Shown here: piece by piece, positions 25,657 through 36,330 of the stretch
How positions within the stretch are numbered: position 1 is the stretch's first letter
Layout of the letters: each line of letters starts with the position of its first letter
NCBI RefSeq assembly: GCF_000213175.1
Contig: NW_009799179.1
Span: 4,380,171 to 4,444,170, forward strand
From: Neurospora tetrasperma FGSC 2508
Taxonomy: Eukaryota > Ascomycota > Sordariomycetes > Sordariales > Sordariaceae
Direction: 5' to 3'
Length of the DNA: 64,000 nucleotides
The notes under the pieces: model-generated
The model's database searches: none
Told to the model about the DNA's origin: nothing
The model's input: the letters and a program-made list of their open reading frames with translations, nothing else
Position numbers and translations under genes: made by a program

Positions 25657-25701
25657 TCCACGTGCGAATAGAGTTTTCTCAACGTGCGAGTAGAGTTTCT
25701 C
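25657..25701 (-). repeat. Right 45-bp terminal inverted repeat
   Basis: Exact reverse complement of 25263-25307, with no mismatch over 45 bases; pairing stops abruptly at the inner edge. Confidence 0.93.
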
Positions 25702-25709
25702 TTCTTCAT
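25702..25709 (+). repeat. Right target-site duplication of the MITE
   Basis: TTCTTCAT directly follows the right inverted repeat and equals the left flank at 25255-25262. Confidence 0.88.
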
Positions 25710-25992
25710 AGCTCTCTTAAATTCTTCCTCTAGCATTCTAGAGCTACCCTGGTGCCTTCTTACACACCAATTTAACCGGCATGCTATTGAAAAACTCTCT
25801 GGGACAGCATTTCGGCGACCAGCGGAAGTAACACATAAGGTATTTCTGCCTCATACACCTCTACCCTCGCAGGAGGGTACATATATATATTGCGAGCTTG
25901 AGGACAGGGAACACCGCGAATCAGATCGACTCAAACAGGAACAACTGAAGCAGCATAAGAAGAGAAAGGAAAGGTCCAGCCCATAAAACAGA

Positions 25993-27698
25993 ATGGCCCC
26001 CAAGAGCCGCCGCTCAGTCCACTCCTCCACACCCATTCCCATGCCCGTCATCGTGGAGGACGAGAACGCAGCGAATCCACGACATGAAGCAACAACAGAA
26101 CCAACAATACCACCTCGATCGCCGCAACGACGGTCCATGTCATTCACGCGGAGTAATGGGGTTCTGAGCACGAACAGCAGCTTATACGCACCCAGCACGC
26201 GACCGGCAATGTATAGATCAACCAGTGTACCACAATATGTACCGAAACGAGTACCCGGAATAAGAGCGGTAGGAGGAGAAGTGGGCAGTGTAAGGTCTAT
26301 ATCGCTTAATAGTAATGGGACTGTGGAGTGGGTAGTCCCGATGAGGGACAGGGATCGGGAGGGGTGGACGTCTGATGGCAGCCCGGCGCAACCAGTCAAG
26401 GGGAAGACCGAGGATAGAATTAAGAGAGAACAGGGAGGGAAGAAGGAGGATACGGCACTGGGAGAATGGGTCAGAAGACGGGGTGGGTGGTATAAGGTGG
26501 TGGTTTGGGGGATTTTGGTAATTGGTCTGATTGTGGGATTGGCGGTTGGTTTGACGGTTGGGTTGAGGAAAAGGTACCTATATATGTCTTGCTTCCCTTC
26601 TTTACGTGGACTGGGTATGGGTGATGCGATAGTTCATCCCTACTGAAAAAAAAAAGAAACAAAGATTATCCATGTTTCGCAGAAACGCTAATACGGAAAC
26701 TTTCCGCCAGACACCATTCCTCCGAGCCCGGTCCCCCATTACCCACCGACCTCTTCCCAGCCGGCTCATACACCTTCACGGCTGCCCTGACCAACCTCTC
26801 AACTTCCTGCGCACCCAAGCGGAATCCTGCCCTCTGGCGATGCTACCCTTATTCTATTTACTCTCCTTCCGCAAATGAAAGCATCTCTGCTGCCTCCTTC
26901 CGCTGGATCATCCGTCCTACCACCACCTTCTCCTACGTCATCTCCTCTTCTGACGACCCATTTTCGCCAACCGGCATCTTCCGAGACGTCAGTTTGACCA
27001 TGATCGACGCGAATCAGCCGAGCGAGCGGTTCACGTTTGGATTTACCATGGCGAAGGCGGTGGTGCCAGATGTTAGCACTACGAGCGGCAGCAGCAGCAG
27101 TCTGTCTTCGACAGTCTCTTCGATGATCTCAACGACATCGATAACAGTTGATGTATTATCATCCTCGGCTTCGGCTTCGCAGGCTGCTTCTAACGGAAGG
27201 GAGGAAGGTAATGGGACGCCTTCTAAACGCAGATGGTTAAGAACAGCAAAGAGGGCCAATGATAACACGATTTCGCGAGAAATACCAACACCAGCGCCCG
27301 CGATATGCTGGTATAATCAGACGGCCGTCCGTGGCACGATCTGGACGCGCATGAGGGCGAGTTACCCGGCTAAGATCAGCGATGTGTCTACACCACTGAT
27401 AAACGCAACGAACGTGTTTGCGCTGTGGCCGTTTGCGGTTGAGTTAACGTTTGAACAGACATATGAGGAGGATGAGAGTGACAAAGGGAAAAAGGCGCCG
27501 GATTGTAGGGATGCTCAGGGGAAGCCTGTGGTGTTTGGAAATAATGATAATGTGAAGGCGGTGGGGGAGAGAGGTATAAGCATCGTGGATGAAGCAGATA
27601 TCTGCAGGTGTTCGTATGCGAACTATGGGCTCGACACTATCACTAGTATTAAGTCTGGTAAACTACAAGGGCACAGTCAGAGTCAGGGTCTGGACTAG
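25993..27698 (+). CDS. Fungal single-pass membrane protein, function unknown
   Basis: Exons are 25993-26573 and 26711-27698, giving 522 residues. The first half is a Ser/Arg/Pro-rich cytosolic-type region, then one membrane segment at about 170-191 with a repeated GLxVGLxV pattern (GLIVGLAVGLTVGL), then LRKR. The rest looks extracytoplasmic: it has PTDLFPAGSYTFTAALT, NLSTSC, several N-glycosylation sequons, WR, CxC and a Ser/Thr-rich patch. I recognise the layout from conserved ascomycete type II membrane glycoproteins of unknown role. The intron (137 nt) is set by GTACCT, a GCTAATAC branch site and CGCCAG at 26710; an earlier AG at 26670 would shift the frame. The MITE upstream may lie in its promoter. 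Confidence 0.78.
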
Positions 27699-29233
27699 AA
27701 TCACGAAAATAGGATTTAAGCAGTACTGGCGAGTTAGTGCTTTGGATCCAGCATAATGCCAGAGTGGGGCCTGATAGGAGTTCCAGTAATCCGTAGGGCT
27801 GAAAGCTGCGGTTAGGTGAGCCAGACATTGCCGTCCCCCCTTTTAAGAGCACCAACCTTGGTACTCTCATGCTTATACGGCATAAGAGACAGCTTGGCAG
27901 GGGCATCGATGACCGCTGACAGCCGGTCAACAAGCAGGATGTCGTGTTGTTACTGGCCCGAGGTACTTACTGCATCGGTAGCCAGGAACTTGGTCTCGAT
28001 CTAAACCCTTTGAGAGGTAAAGAAGCGAGAAAGAAGCTTTCCTGTCTGATTCGATACCGCCGGCTACCTCCACTGACGCGGAAGAGGATTGCTGGAAGAC
28101 CGCAAGGATCCGCAAGAAAGTTAACGAACCCACAGGCTAGCTGCATCGCGGTTCAGGGTCGATTGCTTGGTGGCGCCACCGTTTGGGGTAGCAGTGGTTC
28201 ATGGTTTGTTGTGAGACGGATCATGTACATCAGCGTCTGTGCACCCAACGCGAAGGATGTTCGAAGTGTCTAATCAGAATAGAGCTTGGATGTCAGAATG
28301 TGCCTCATATGTGCCTAGGTCGGTTCAACTTATTATCAATCACAAGAAACAATATATAAGGATAAGGCTGTTCAAGAAAGTCCCGGCTGGTCCTTACGGG
28401 GCCTCTGGCTATAATCCACCATTGTCACACGAATCTGGTTGTCATTGGACGGGAATGCCAACAACTTCCTGAGAAGACCTTGATCCGGAGCATGTCCGGT
28501 CAGCGCGTCCTCATACTGCGTATTGCTTCCGGACAGGTTGTCTTTTGATACACGGTAGGAATATGTTGGTTATTGAAGTTGCTTGGGTTTTCATACAGAT
28601 GATTGCAGCAGCTCGTCACGGGAAATGTCGTGTCGGAAACAAGAAGGAAAATCAAGCGGAAGGTACTTTTGCGGTGGGTGTGCATGTCGTTGGCTTTTCT
28701 TCTCCCCCAGAAAATGACTTGGGCGACGATTGCTGAAGGTCACATGGAAGGTTCGAAATTGAGGTTCTCAGCATGAACGTGAACCAGCGCAAAGCCTTAC
28801 GGCCCTGATCTGATCCGTTTCCTATCCCCAGCATTTGTTGATTCGACAGTGGACAGCAAGTTGACAACGGACACTCCATGATATATGAACCTGCTTGCAG
28901 TTTCAGGCTTTCTTTGTTGTCACACATGACACAGAAAAAGGGTCATTGGAGACGTGAAGGAAAAGTTAAGCTGCAAGAACTGTCACCCATTTTTGCTTGT
29001 CGTGATCAAGTTGAGGGTTGGATGTTGAACTGACGTTGATTCCTCGGTGACCCACCCTTCATCATGGTATGCATCAATGGGGGCGTTTGTGCCTTTTTGC
29101 CAAATATCCTAGCGCTGCCCCGCACAACCCCATGGTGAAGGACAACAGAGGTGGAGACATCTGTCAAACCCACTCCAGCCTCTATCCATCACGTTTCGCG
29201 CTTCCACATTAGCCACGGCCTCTGGTTGGCTCC

Positions 29234-29249
29234 GGTTAAATAGGTTAAA
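29234..29249 (+). promoter_or_regulatory. Pair of GGTTAAA words, possible activator site
   Basis: GGTTAAA occurs at 29234-29240 and again at 29243-29249, a direct repeat spaced by two bases. It resembles the GGCTAAA box of the XlnR/Xyr1/XLR-1 xylan regulator but differs at the third base. It lies about 1 kb before the xylose reductase ATG. The link to regulation is inference. Confidence 0.25.
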
Positions 29250-29929
29250 CGGGAACTTGGAGCCGGGCTATCGGGTCATATCCAGCCCCACCTCCCGCAG
29301 CTTGAGGGCTCCAGCGACTCCAACAATTGCTCCAAACACGATTTCTTGATATTGACAGTATTGAAGATTTTCAAGGTCAAGTGAGACAGGCCTTGGGTAA
29401 AGGCGTTCTGCCCTCTCTAGTCACTCCGCAGATAGACCGAGAACTTGGAGAGACTAAGAGGGAAAACGTCCTTTGCTAGTGGTGACCAGCCCACTCCGAG
29501 GTCAAAGCTAGGTACCATCAAGGTACAAGCAAACGCTTAGGCAGGCCGCTTTGGCGCCATATGTATACAACATGATGTCGATGCAATGCAGTCGGACGAA
29601 CCCACCCCTTCTCCAATTTCTTTTAAACCGCGCAAATAGGCGTTCAAGATGACCAGTACCCAATACCCTGGCCCCTGCGCCAGCTGACAAGGCTTGGGGC
29701 CATTACCCATGCCAATCATGGCCGGGTTCCAGAAAGGCAACCGTCCCTGGGCATTTCGAGTATCGCCGGCGACCAGTCAGCTTATAGGATTCCGCACAGC
29801 ACCTGAAGAAGCACACCTCAACACGTTACCTTGACATCCTGTCAGGCCAGATGAGGGTCCCTGGAAAACCAAGCTCCTGTCTGCCACGCTCGGGACCTGA
29901 TAGCGGGTCTGTGAGGAGTAGACGGAGGC

Positions 29930-29935
29930 GCGGGG
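29930..29935 (+). promoter_or_regulatory. Possible CRE-1/CreA site
   Basis: GCGGGG fits the SYGGGG consensus of the carbon catabolite repressor. It lies about 315 bp before the xylose reductase start. The consensus is short and occurs often by chance, so support is weak. Confidence 0.2.
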
Positions 29936-30155
29936 GTGATGAATGTGGAAGGAGGTGGAGGGAGGCAGTGAGGGGACAGCATGAGCCGAAGTCCATCACC
30001 GTCATAGCTCTGCTCCCCAACCGGCATAGTATTCGTCCGTGGATGGGCCGGGTAAGGTTGGAGTAGGCCACCCGGGTATTGTACATACACGCCGTTTCTT
30101 TACGAGTGACCGGGAAAGTTCTAGCCTCCACCCACTTAACACGGACAGCAGCAGT

Positions 30156-30163
30156 TATAAATA
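30156..30163 (+). promoter_or_regulatory. TATA box of the xylose reductase gene
   Basis: TATAAATA lies 86 bp before the xylose reductase ATG (30249) in the right orientation, followed by a C/T-rich leader. A strong TATA box fits a gene that is induced rather than constant. Confidence 0.6.
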
Positions 30164-30248
30164 CCATTATAGCCGCTCTACCCTCTTGCCTGGCTTGTTT
30201 GATCTCTTTCCGTCTCACACACTCCTCTACATCCCACCAACAGACAAA

Positions 30249-31644
30249 ATGGTTCCTGCTATCAAGCTCAACTCCGGCTTCGACATGCCCCAGGTCGGCT
30301 TCGGCCTCTGGAAGGTCGACGGCTCCATCGCTTCCGATGTCGTCTACAACGCTATCAAGGCAGGCTACCGCCTCTTCGATGGTGCCTGTGGTATGTTTAA
30401 GACTTCCCGCTTCCGATTGTACATCACATAATACCTATTGTGTCAACACAACGTCTCCCCTCGCATGGTCAATCTCTCGTGGTGTCCATTTTTGTTTTAT
30501 AAGGACATGAGGAGCAGCGATACCATCGCAGGCATGGACACTTATTTACACAACTACCCCACATCGACCCCTGTCACTTCAGCTCACCCTGCTTGCAGGA
30601 GGATGAGACATTATCCGTCGAATTCACCCAAAACAATAGTACCGCCATCAAAGACACAATAGGCACGATGGCATGGTTCTTGTTGACTGACTGGAAATGG
30701 CTTGGTTACAGACTACGGCAACGAGGTTGAGTGCGGCCAGGGTGTAGCCCGCGCCATCAAGGAGGGCATCGTCAAGCGCGAGGAGCTCTTCATCGTCTCC
30801 AAGCTCTGGAACACCTTCCACGACGGCGACCGCGTCGAGCCCATCGTCCGCAAGCAGCTTGCCGACTGGGGTCTCGAGTACTTCGATCTCTACCTGATTC
30901 ACTTCCCCGTCGCCCTCGAGTACGTCGACCCCTCGGTTCGCTACCCTCCCGGCTGGCACTTTGATGGCAAGAGCGAGATTCGCCCCTCCAAGGCCACCAT
31001 CCAAGAGACCTGGACGGCCATGGAGTCGCTCGTCGAGAAGGGTCTTTCCAAGAGCATTGGCGTCTCCAACTTCCAGGCCCAGCTCTTGTACGACCTCCTC
31101 CGCTACGCCAAGGTCCGCCCCGCCACTCTCCAGATCGAGCACCACCCCTACCTCGTCCAGCAGAACCTCCTCAATCTTGCCAAGGCTGAGGGCATCGCCG
31201 TGACCGCCTACTCCTCCTTCGGCCCTGCTTCTTTCCGCGAGTTCAACATGGAGCACGCCCAGAAGCTCCAGCCTCTCCTCGAGGACCCCACCATCAAGGC
31301 TATTGGTGACAAGTACAACAAGGATCCTGCCCAGGTCCTCCTCCGTTGGGCCACCCAGCGTGGCCTGGCCATCATCCCAAAGTCTAGCCGCGAGGCCACC
31401 ATGAAGTCCAACCTCAACTCTCTTGATTTCGATCTCTCCGAGGAGGACATCAAGACCATGTCTGGTTTCGACCGCGGCATCCGCTTCAACCAGCCCACCA
31501 ACGTAAGTTTGATACTTCCTTTTGCCATTCACTCATCGGCACCCAAATGTGGCCTCAGAAGATATATGTCATGGCATGAAAGGTATATACTAACATGGCA
31601 ACTCACAGTACTTCTCCGCTGAGAACCTCTGGATTTTCGGTTAG
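30249..31644 (+). CDS. xyr-1: NAD(P)H-dependent D-xylose reductase (aldo/keto reductase 2B)
   Basis: Exons are 30249-30390, 30712-31502 and 31609-31644, giving 322 residues, the length known for Neurospora. The enzyme reduces xylose to xylitol, the first step of fungal pentose use in the cytosol. The aldo/keto reductase tetrad is visible as Asp44, Tyr49, Lys78 and His111 (LFDGACDYGNE, VSKLWN, LIHFP). The cofactor loop reads IPKSSRE, where the Lys and following residues bind the NADPH 2'-phosphate. The protein ends [10 protein letters not shown]. Intron 1 is unusually long (321 nt) and splits the codon of Asp48, next to Tyr49; intron 2 is 106 nt. A TATA box lies upstream. A 294-codon antisense frame is a mirror of its strong codon bias. 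Confidence 0.96.
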
Positions 31645-32542
31645 GTCAACCTTTTCCGCAGCTTAGGGAAAAGCTGGCTTTCGCCTCCCCCCCTCCAAAA
31701 GCTTTTGATTTCACCCCTTGAATGTGTATTATACCCACAACGCATTTTTGTATACGCGGGCGCGTGATTGGGGTATGGTCGCCTAAATTGCTACGACCTC
31801 TCACGACCCGTACACACAATGCACACCACACGCTCATGGAAACATCAACATAACCATACCCCGACCATTAGAGACACCGCGAAGGAGAGAAGGCTGGTCA
31901 CCGTACCCTAACGACGGGATGTGTACATATAATGGGGCATACTGTCGTTACTGCCGAGGCCCGGGGAAGGGCTGTTGGCAGATCAACTCTCCCGGCTCTA
32001 GGCCAATTCCTGTTTGCTTGATATCCTGTCAGCTATGAAATAGATGGGGTAGAATGCGATAGAAACCAAGATTTGACAAATCTTTCTGTTTCGAAATTAT
32101 TTTTCGTTGATCCCTGCTCGTGACATGTGCTGACTCTGTATTGTTTGTCGTGATTGTCGAAATCGTCTATGTGAACCTGATCATCATCGTACAAAAACAA
32201 TTCATACTAGCCACTCCATGTATCAACCTCAACACGGAGGCGCACGCGACCGTCCTTTCATCGCCCGGTGGTTTGGACTAAGATGTTGGTCGGCCCTGTC
32301 GTCGGGGAAGTCGGATGAAAATGGTATGGACGCAAATATGAGGGTGAGAATGGAAAGCAAAGGGCAACGGGTTCAAAGGAGAGTAGTAACGAGATCTACT
32401 GGGAATACATCAAGTTGTCGATTGTCTTGCTTCAACAACCCATCTAACGCCGTAGTACCATGAACGCCAGTGCCATGCTGCATGAACTTTGACTACACAA
32501 TTATTATGCTTTGCAAACCGCCAAAATCGCCATTCATATACA
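31645..32542. other. Intergenic region between convergent xyr-1 and sds22
   Basis: It holds the two 3' regions facing each other. I see no coding exon or repeat. Confidence 0.6.
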
Positions 32543-33883
32543 TCATACGCGGACGAAAGCTGCGTGATTTGAGAGTTAGCAAATTTTCTGGAGTTTCTAT
32601 AAGTAATGCATGTTGACTTACTAGCATCAATCTGCTGCACCTGCGGCAGCGCCAACCGGACCTTGTTCCTATACAATGCCGGCGCTCGGAGCTGTAACGG
32701 GTTCCCCTCAAAATACACCGTCGTCAGATTCTTCTTGTCCTTCAGTTCTCGCTCCACCTCGGCGAAGTCGCCGACCATGTTATAGCTCGCCCACAACTCC
32801 TCCAACTCCGCGAGGGGACCGATGCCCTTCAGGCTGGCGATCTTGTTGTTGGAGATGTCCAACACCCGCAGCTTGGTGTTGTTCTCCAACCCTTCGAGCG
32901 ATTCGAGCGCGTTGTGCGAGATGTACAGTTCCTCGAGCTGGGGCACTTCGCGCAAGGGGGACAGGTCGCGAATCCGATTGGACTGGATGCTGAGCAGACG
33001 CAGCTTGGGAAGGCCGCCGAGGCCGGTGAGTTCGGTGATTTTGTTCTTGGCCACCCATAGCTCTTCGAGGTTCTTGAGCGAGTCCAGGTTCTGCAATTTG
33101 CGAATGCGATTCGACCCAAGCTCGAGGTTGCGCAGCTTGTCGAGTCCTTCTAACCCTTCGATGCGGCTGATCTTGTTGGAAACAAAGAAGAGATCCGTCA
33201 GGTTGGTCAGGTGATTGATGTGCTTGATGTGCTTTATCTTGTTGAAGCTTAGGTCCAGACTGGTCAGATTCGTCAGGTCAGTCAGCCCGCGGCCGATGTG
33301 CGAAATCAGGTTGTCATAAAGATCAAGATCTTGGAGGGTCTCGGCGACGGCGGCGAGGCCTTCGATATCTTGGATCAGGTTTTGGCGAAGGCAAATGCGG
33401 GCAACTTGTTTGAAGCGCTCAAGACGCAATGCTGAGATGGACTGAATGCGGGAGTGGGTGCAAATGATCTCATCGGTATCGAGGGGCTCGTTGTCGAGGA
33501 GATCTGTAAACCAAACGAGCCGGACATGGTTAGCCAGAGGTTCGTTACCACCGATTTGTTATCACTATCGTTCAGACATGTAAATAGCCTAGTGTCCGTG
33601 TTTGAGCGCACTCGAATTGCTTGCCTTCATCCGCTGCAACCTCCTCGCCGGGAACAACGTTGTCATCGTCCGAGTATTCCGGATCCGATAAGGCTTCGGG
33701 ATTTGTGAGCACAGCACTCTTTGGTACCCGCAGCTTCCCGTCCCAGCCTTTGCTGTCTCTGAGAGCAGGGCTTCCTGCTTCGCCCTCGTGTCGTGGTGAA
33801 GGATGATCGTCCACCAGCTCAATGTGGTGGCCGGGCGATTGGTGACCCGGTGTGTTGTTGCTTTCTTCGATAGGAGCCGGCAT
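32543..33883 (-). CDS. sds22: Sds22, leucine-rich repeat regulator of PP1
   Basis: Exons are 33883-33625, 33503-32622 and 32559-32543, giving 385 residues. After a disordered N-terminus comes a series of about eleven 22-residue repeats of the Sds22 type (for example NLTSLDLSFNKIKHIKHI and KLRNLELGSNRIRKL). A C-terminal LRR cap (LTTVYFEGNPLQ) follows, and the family ending QQIDATFVRV is split by the last intron. In fungi and animals Sds22 binds the PP1 catalytic subunit in the nucleus and is needed for mitotic exit. The first intron (33624-33504) starts with GCAAGC and ends TTACAG, a GC-AG intron; only this donor keeps the frame (AADE to DLLDNE). The ATG at 33883 is the first in frame; the frame runs further up but without ATG. 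Confidence 0.93.
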
Positions 33884-35021
33884 AGTTGTGGTAGTATTCG
33901 GGCGGGTATGTAGTCGGTGCCTGCTCTCGAGCGTTGCGCAAGGTCGTGGAATGGTCGTGGTCGTGCTGAAAGCGTCCAAAGGGTTAAAAAAAACCAGGAA
34001 AAAAAAAAGAAAAAAAAGTACCGACGAGCACAGGGATCGATACTATCACAATACTCAAGGCAGTGTTGATCAGTTAATGGCGCACTCGGAAGCGGTGGCG
34101 CGGTGGTAATCAGTGGTTGGTAGTATTTATTGGACAGATACAGTGACTTATCATTTATGTGATGAGAAGGAGAATCTCCCAACTTTTTTTTTTATCACTT
34201 CCTGATTATCAAACGGAAGGAAGTCACGTCTACTACAGAAAAGGAGGGGTCGCTTAGGTAGGTTCTCTTGGAATATCGTCATGGTCATGGACCAATTCCA
34301 ACCACCCGCTGGGATGTCCCGTCATGCGCTAGTCCCCTTGGTTGGTCCCCTGAAGCGGACAAATGCGGGGATCACATCAGTGGGTGCACCGTGCAACGCC
34401 AGGGCCTGCCTCGTTGGAGGGGGCGGACTGGGAAGGGTTGGTCGTACAGGGGTCCTGTTAGACTCTTAACGGGAAGGGCATCATCCCGAGGCCGTCCACC
34501 ATCACCCGCATCATCATCGATTAAGATCCGACCGACCTCAACCGACGTTTATTATCCTCGATATCGACGGCGCTCACCGTCATTACCGCTTCGATTCCAT
34601 GTCTGTGGATCACATCGGTCAATCTTCAAGAGAGATTCTCCACTACTGAGCCCCATCATCTCGAAGAGTGAAGGCTTCAAAAAGCCTCGGAAGGCCTGGA
34701 ACCGCTCTTTGGAACAAATTACATTCTTTGCTGCCTCACCGGTTCATACAGTACGTTATCGAGGCATTTCGGGTGAATCACAGAGCGCCAACGTCGGATT
34801 GTCTGGAACTTCTGTCGACTCGAGTGCGCCACCCAACCTGGCCAACAATCTCCGATTCGAAAGGAGGTTGTGGAGGTGTATGTGCAGAACACCTTGCAGG
34901 AGACTGAAGAGTAATCGACAAGTGGCAGCTGAACACGAGATTATGCAATGGAAACGAGCTGCGGAAAATCCTGCAGTTTGCTCGGGTGAGACAAGTGCCA
35001 TTGTCTCATAAGTTTCCCCCA
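33884..35021. other. Divergent region between sds22 and the hydrolase gene
   Basis: It should hold both promoters. A 247-codon open frame (34268-35011) lacks an ATG start and any motif and looks like chance. An A/T-rich purine run is near 34000-34020. Confidence 0.5.
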
Positions 35022-36330
35022 ATGGTTTCTCGCTGTCTCGTGTCCGCCTCAAGGGCCCGGTTGGAACAACTTCGTGCAATATCTTCACTTTCGAGCTGTC
35101 GTCACGGTAGCACCTACATCAGAGGTTCACGATTTGGGGTCACTGCTGCAAGGTCTCTGATCGTTCCCCTGACATTCAAGCCATGCACATTTTCCGTCGT
35201 TAGTGGCAGCGGCCGCACTGCGAAATGCATTCACATCCCGACGGTGCTGATGCCGCCAGTCGTGTTCGTGGGGCTTCTGGTTGCTTTATACGTGTGGAAG
35301 TGCATGATGCTAGTTGTGTTCCAGAACAAGATCATATATATGCCCGGGTTCCCTCCCAACTCACGATGGGAGCTCATCGACAACTACGCGGACCACTGCG
35401 GTGGAATTAAGTGGACGAATGAGAGGATTCAAGCGGCGGACGGGACAGACCTGGCAATGGCCGTTACAACCGTCCCGATGCAAAAGGGAAAGTTCCCTAC
35501 AGATAAGAAGGATGCGAGGGCCCATGTATATGTTCTCTACTTTCAAGGTTTGTATCCTCATATCAACGTGTCGTTCCGGGACTCGCAGCTGATATGGGCA
35601 CCTAGGAAACGCCGCTTCGATACCGCCACGATTGCCGGATCTGTCATGGGTGCTTCGAAACGTCAGTGACAGCCACAACCCGGACCTGGCACCTCTACAG
35701 ATGACTTTTGTTTGCTTGAGTTACAGAGGTTATTGGACATCCCGGGGCCGGCCCTCGGAAGCTGGTCTCAGGCGAGATGCTGAAGCCGGTGCGCGCTGGA
35801 TTTCCGAATACCAGAAACAACTGTACGGACCAGACAGGGATGCTCCTCTACCCATTCTTCTGCTCTGGGGACAAAGCATCGGTTGCGGTGTGGCCACCAA
35901 CCTTGCTGCGACAGGCAAGATTCCACAGAATTTGCCAGTCCGAGGCTTGCTCCTCGAGACCCCGTTCTTGTCGGTCAGGACCATGTTGGAGACGCTCTAC
36001 CCTCAAAAGTGGCTTCCATACAAACACCTTTGGCCGTTCTTACGCAATCATTTGGATAGTTGGACAAACATGGAAACCATTGCCAAGGCGGCGAGGGAAA
36101 AGGGAAGTCCGCCGCCAAGTATGTACATCCTTGAGGCCGAAAGAGACGAGCTAGTTCCCCCAGAACATGCCGAGCGTCTGCTCGAAAAATGCCAGGACCT
36201 AGGCTTGCCGGTTGAACGGGTCAAGTCCCCGGCGGCGTTTCACAGCGATGCCATCATGAGAGTCGAAGGCAAGAGACTAGCTGCCCTTGGCATTGTGCGA
36301 CTGACCCAGAAAACATTGGATGTCGGCTGA
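35022..36330 (+). CDS. Membrane-anchored alpha/beta hydrolase (ABHD12/Bem46-like)
   Basis: Exons are 35022-35547 and 35606-36330, giving 416 residues. A membrane segment at about residues 74-98 (VLMPPVVFVGLLVALYVW) precedes KIIYMPGFPPNSR, typical of fungal ABHD proteins. The nucleophile elbow is WGQSIGCG with Ser266; Asp356 (ERDELVPP) and His388 (FHSDA) complete a plausible catalytic triad in the right order. Family members are serine hydrolases on lipid or acyl substrates, often in the ER; the substrate here is not known. The intron (58 nt) has donor GTTTGT and acceptor CACCTAG, and splices YFQ to GNAASIPPRLPDLSW. The start is the first ATG in frame; the 35 bases upstream are open but begin with GTG. 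Confidence 0.85.

Larger units (their letters stand above)
25263..25701. mobile_element. 439-bp MITE-like non-autonomous DNA transposon
   Basis: Perfect 45-bp terminal inverted repeats lie at 25263-25307 and 25657-25701. The 8-bp sequence TTCTTCAT flanks both ends as a direct repeat. Each inverted repeat holds two near-copies of a 21-nt unit, GAGAAA(A)CTCTA(C/T)TCGCACGT, which could be paired transposase-binding sites. The interior (about 350 bp) is AT-rich and has no coding frame, so the element cannot move by itself. An 8-bp duplication is typical of hAT elements; long inverted repeats are more usual in Mutator-like elements (9 bp), so the family is open. Identical ends and an exact duplication suggest a fairly recent insertion. 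It sits 291 bp before the ATG of the next gene. Confidence 0.9.
27699..30155. other. Intergenic region upstream of xylose reductase
   Basis: I see no gene. It includes the probable promoter of xylose reductase, with two GGTTAAA words at 29234-29249 and G-rich CRE-1-like hexamers (GTGGGG on the minus strand near 29284; GCGGGG at 29930). Confidence 0.5.

Noticed and set aside
26670-26878. Use of the AG at 26670 as acceptor in the membrane protein gene
   Set aside because: It shifts the frame and gives a stop at 26878; the AG at 26710, after a GCTAATAC branch site, joins smoothly to the long second exon.
30648-31532. A 294-codon open frame antisense to xylose reductase
   Set aside because: It is the mirror of a gene with strong C/G third-position bias; the translation is Leu/Val/Gly-rich and has no motif.
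34268-35011. A 247-codon plus-strand frame before the hydrolase gene
   Set aside because: It begins with TTG, lacks any motif, and lies where the divergent promoters must be.
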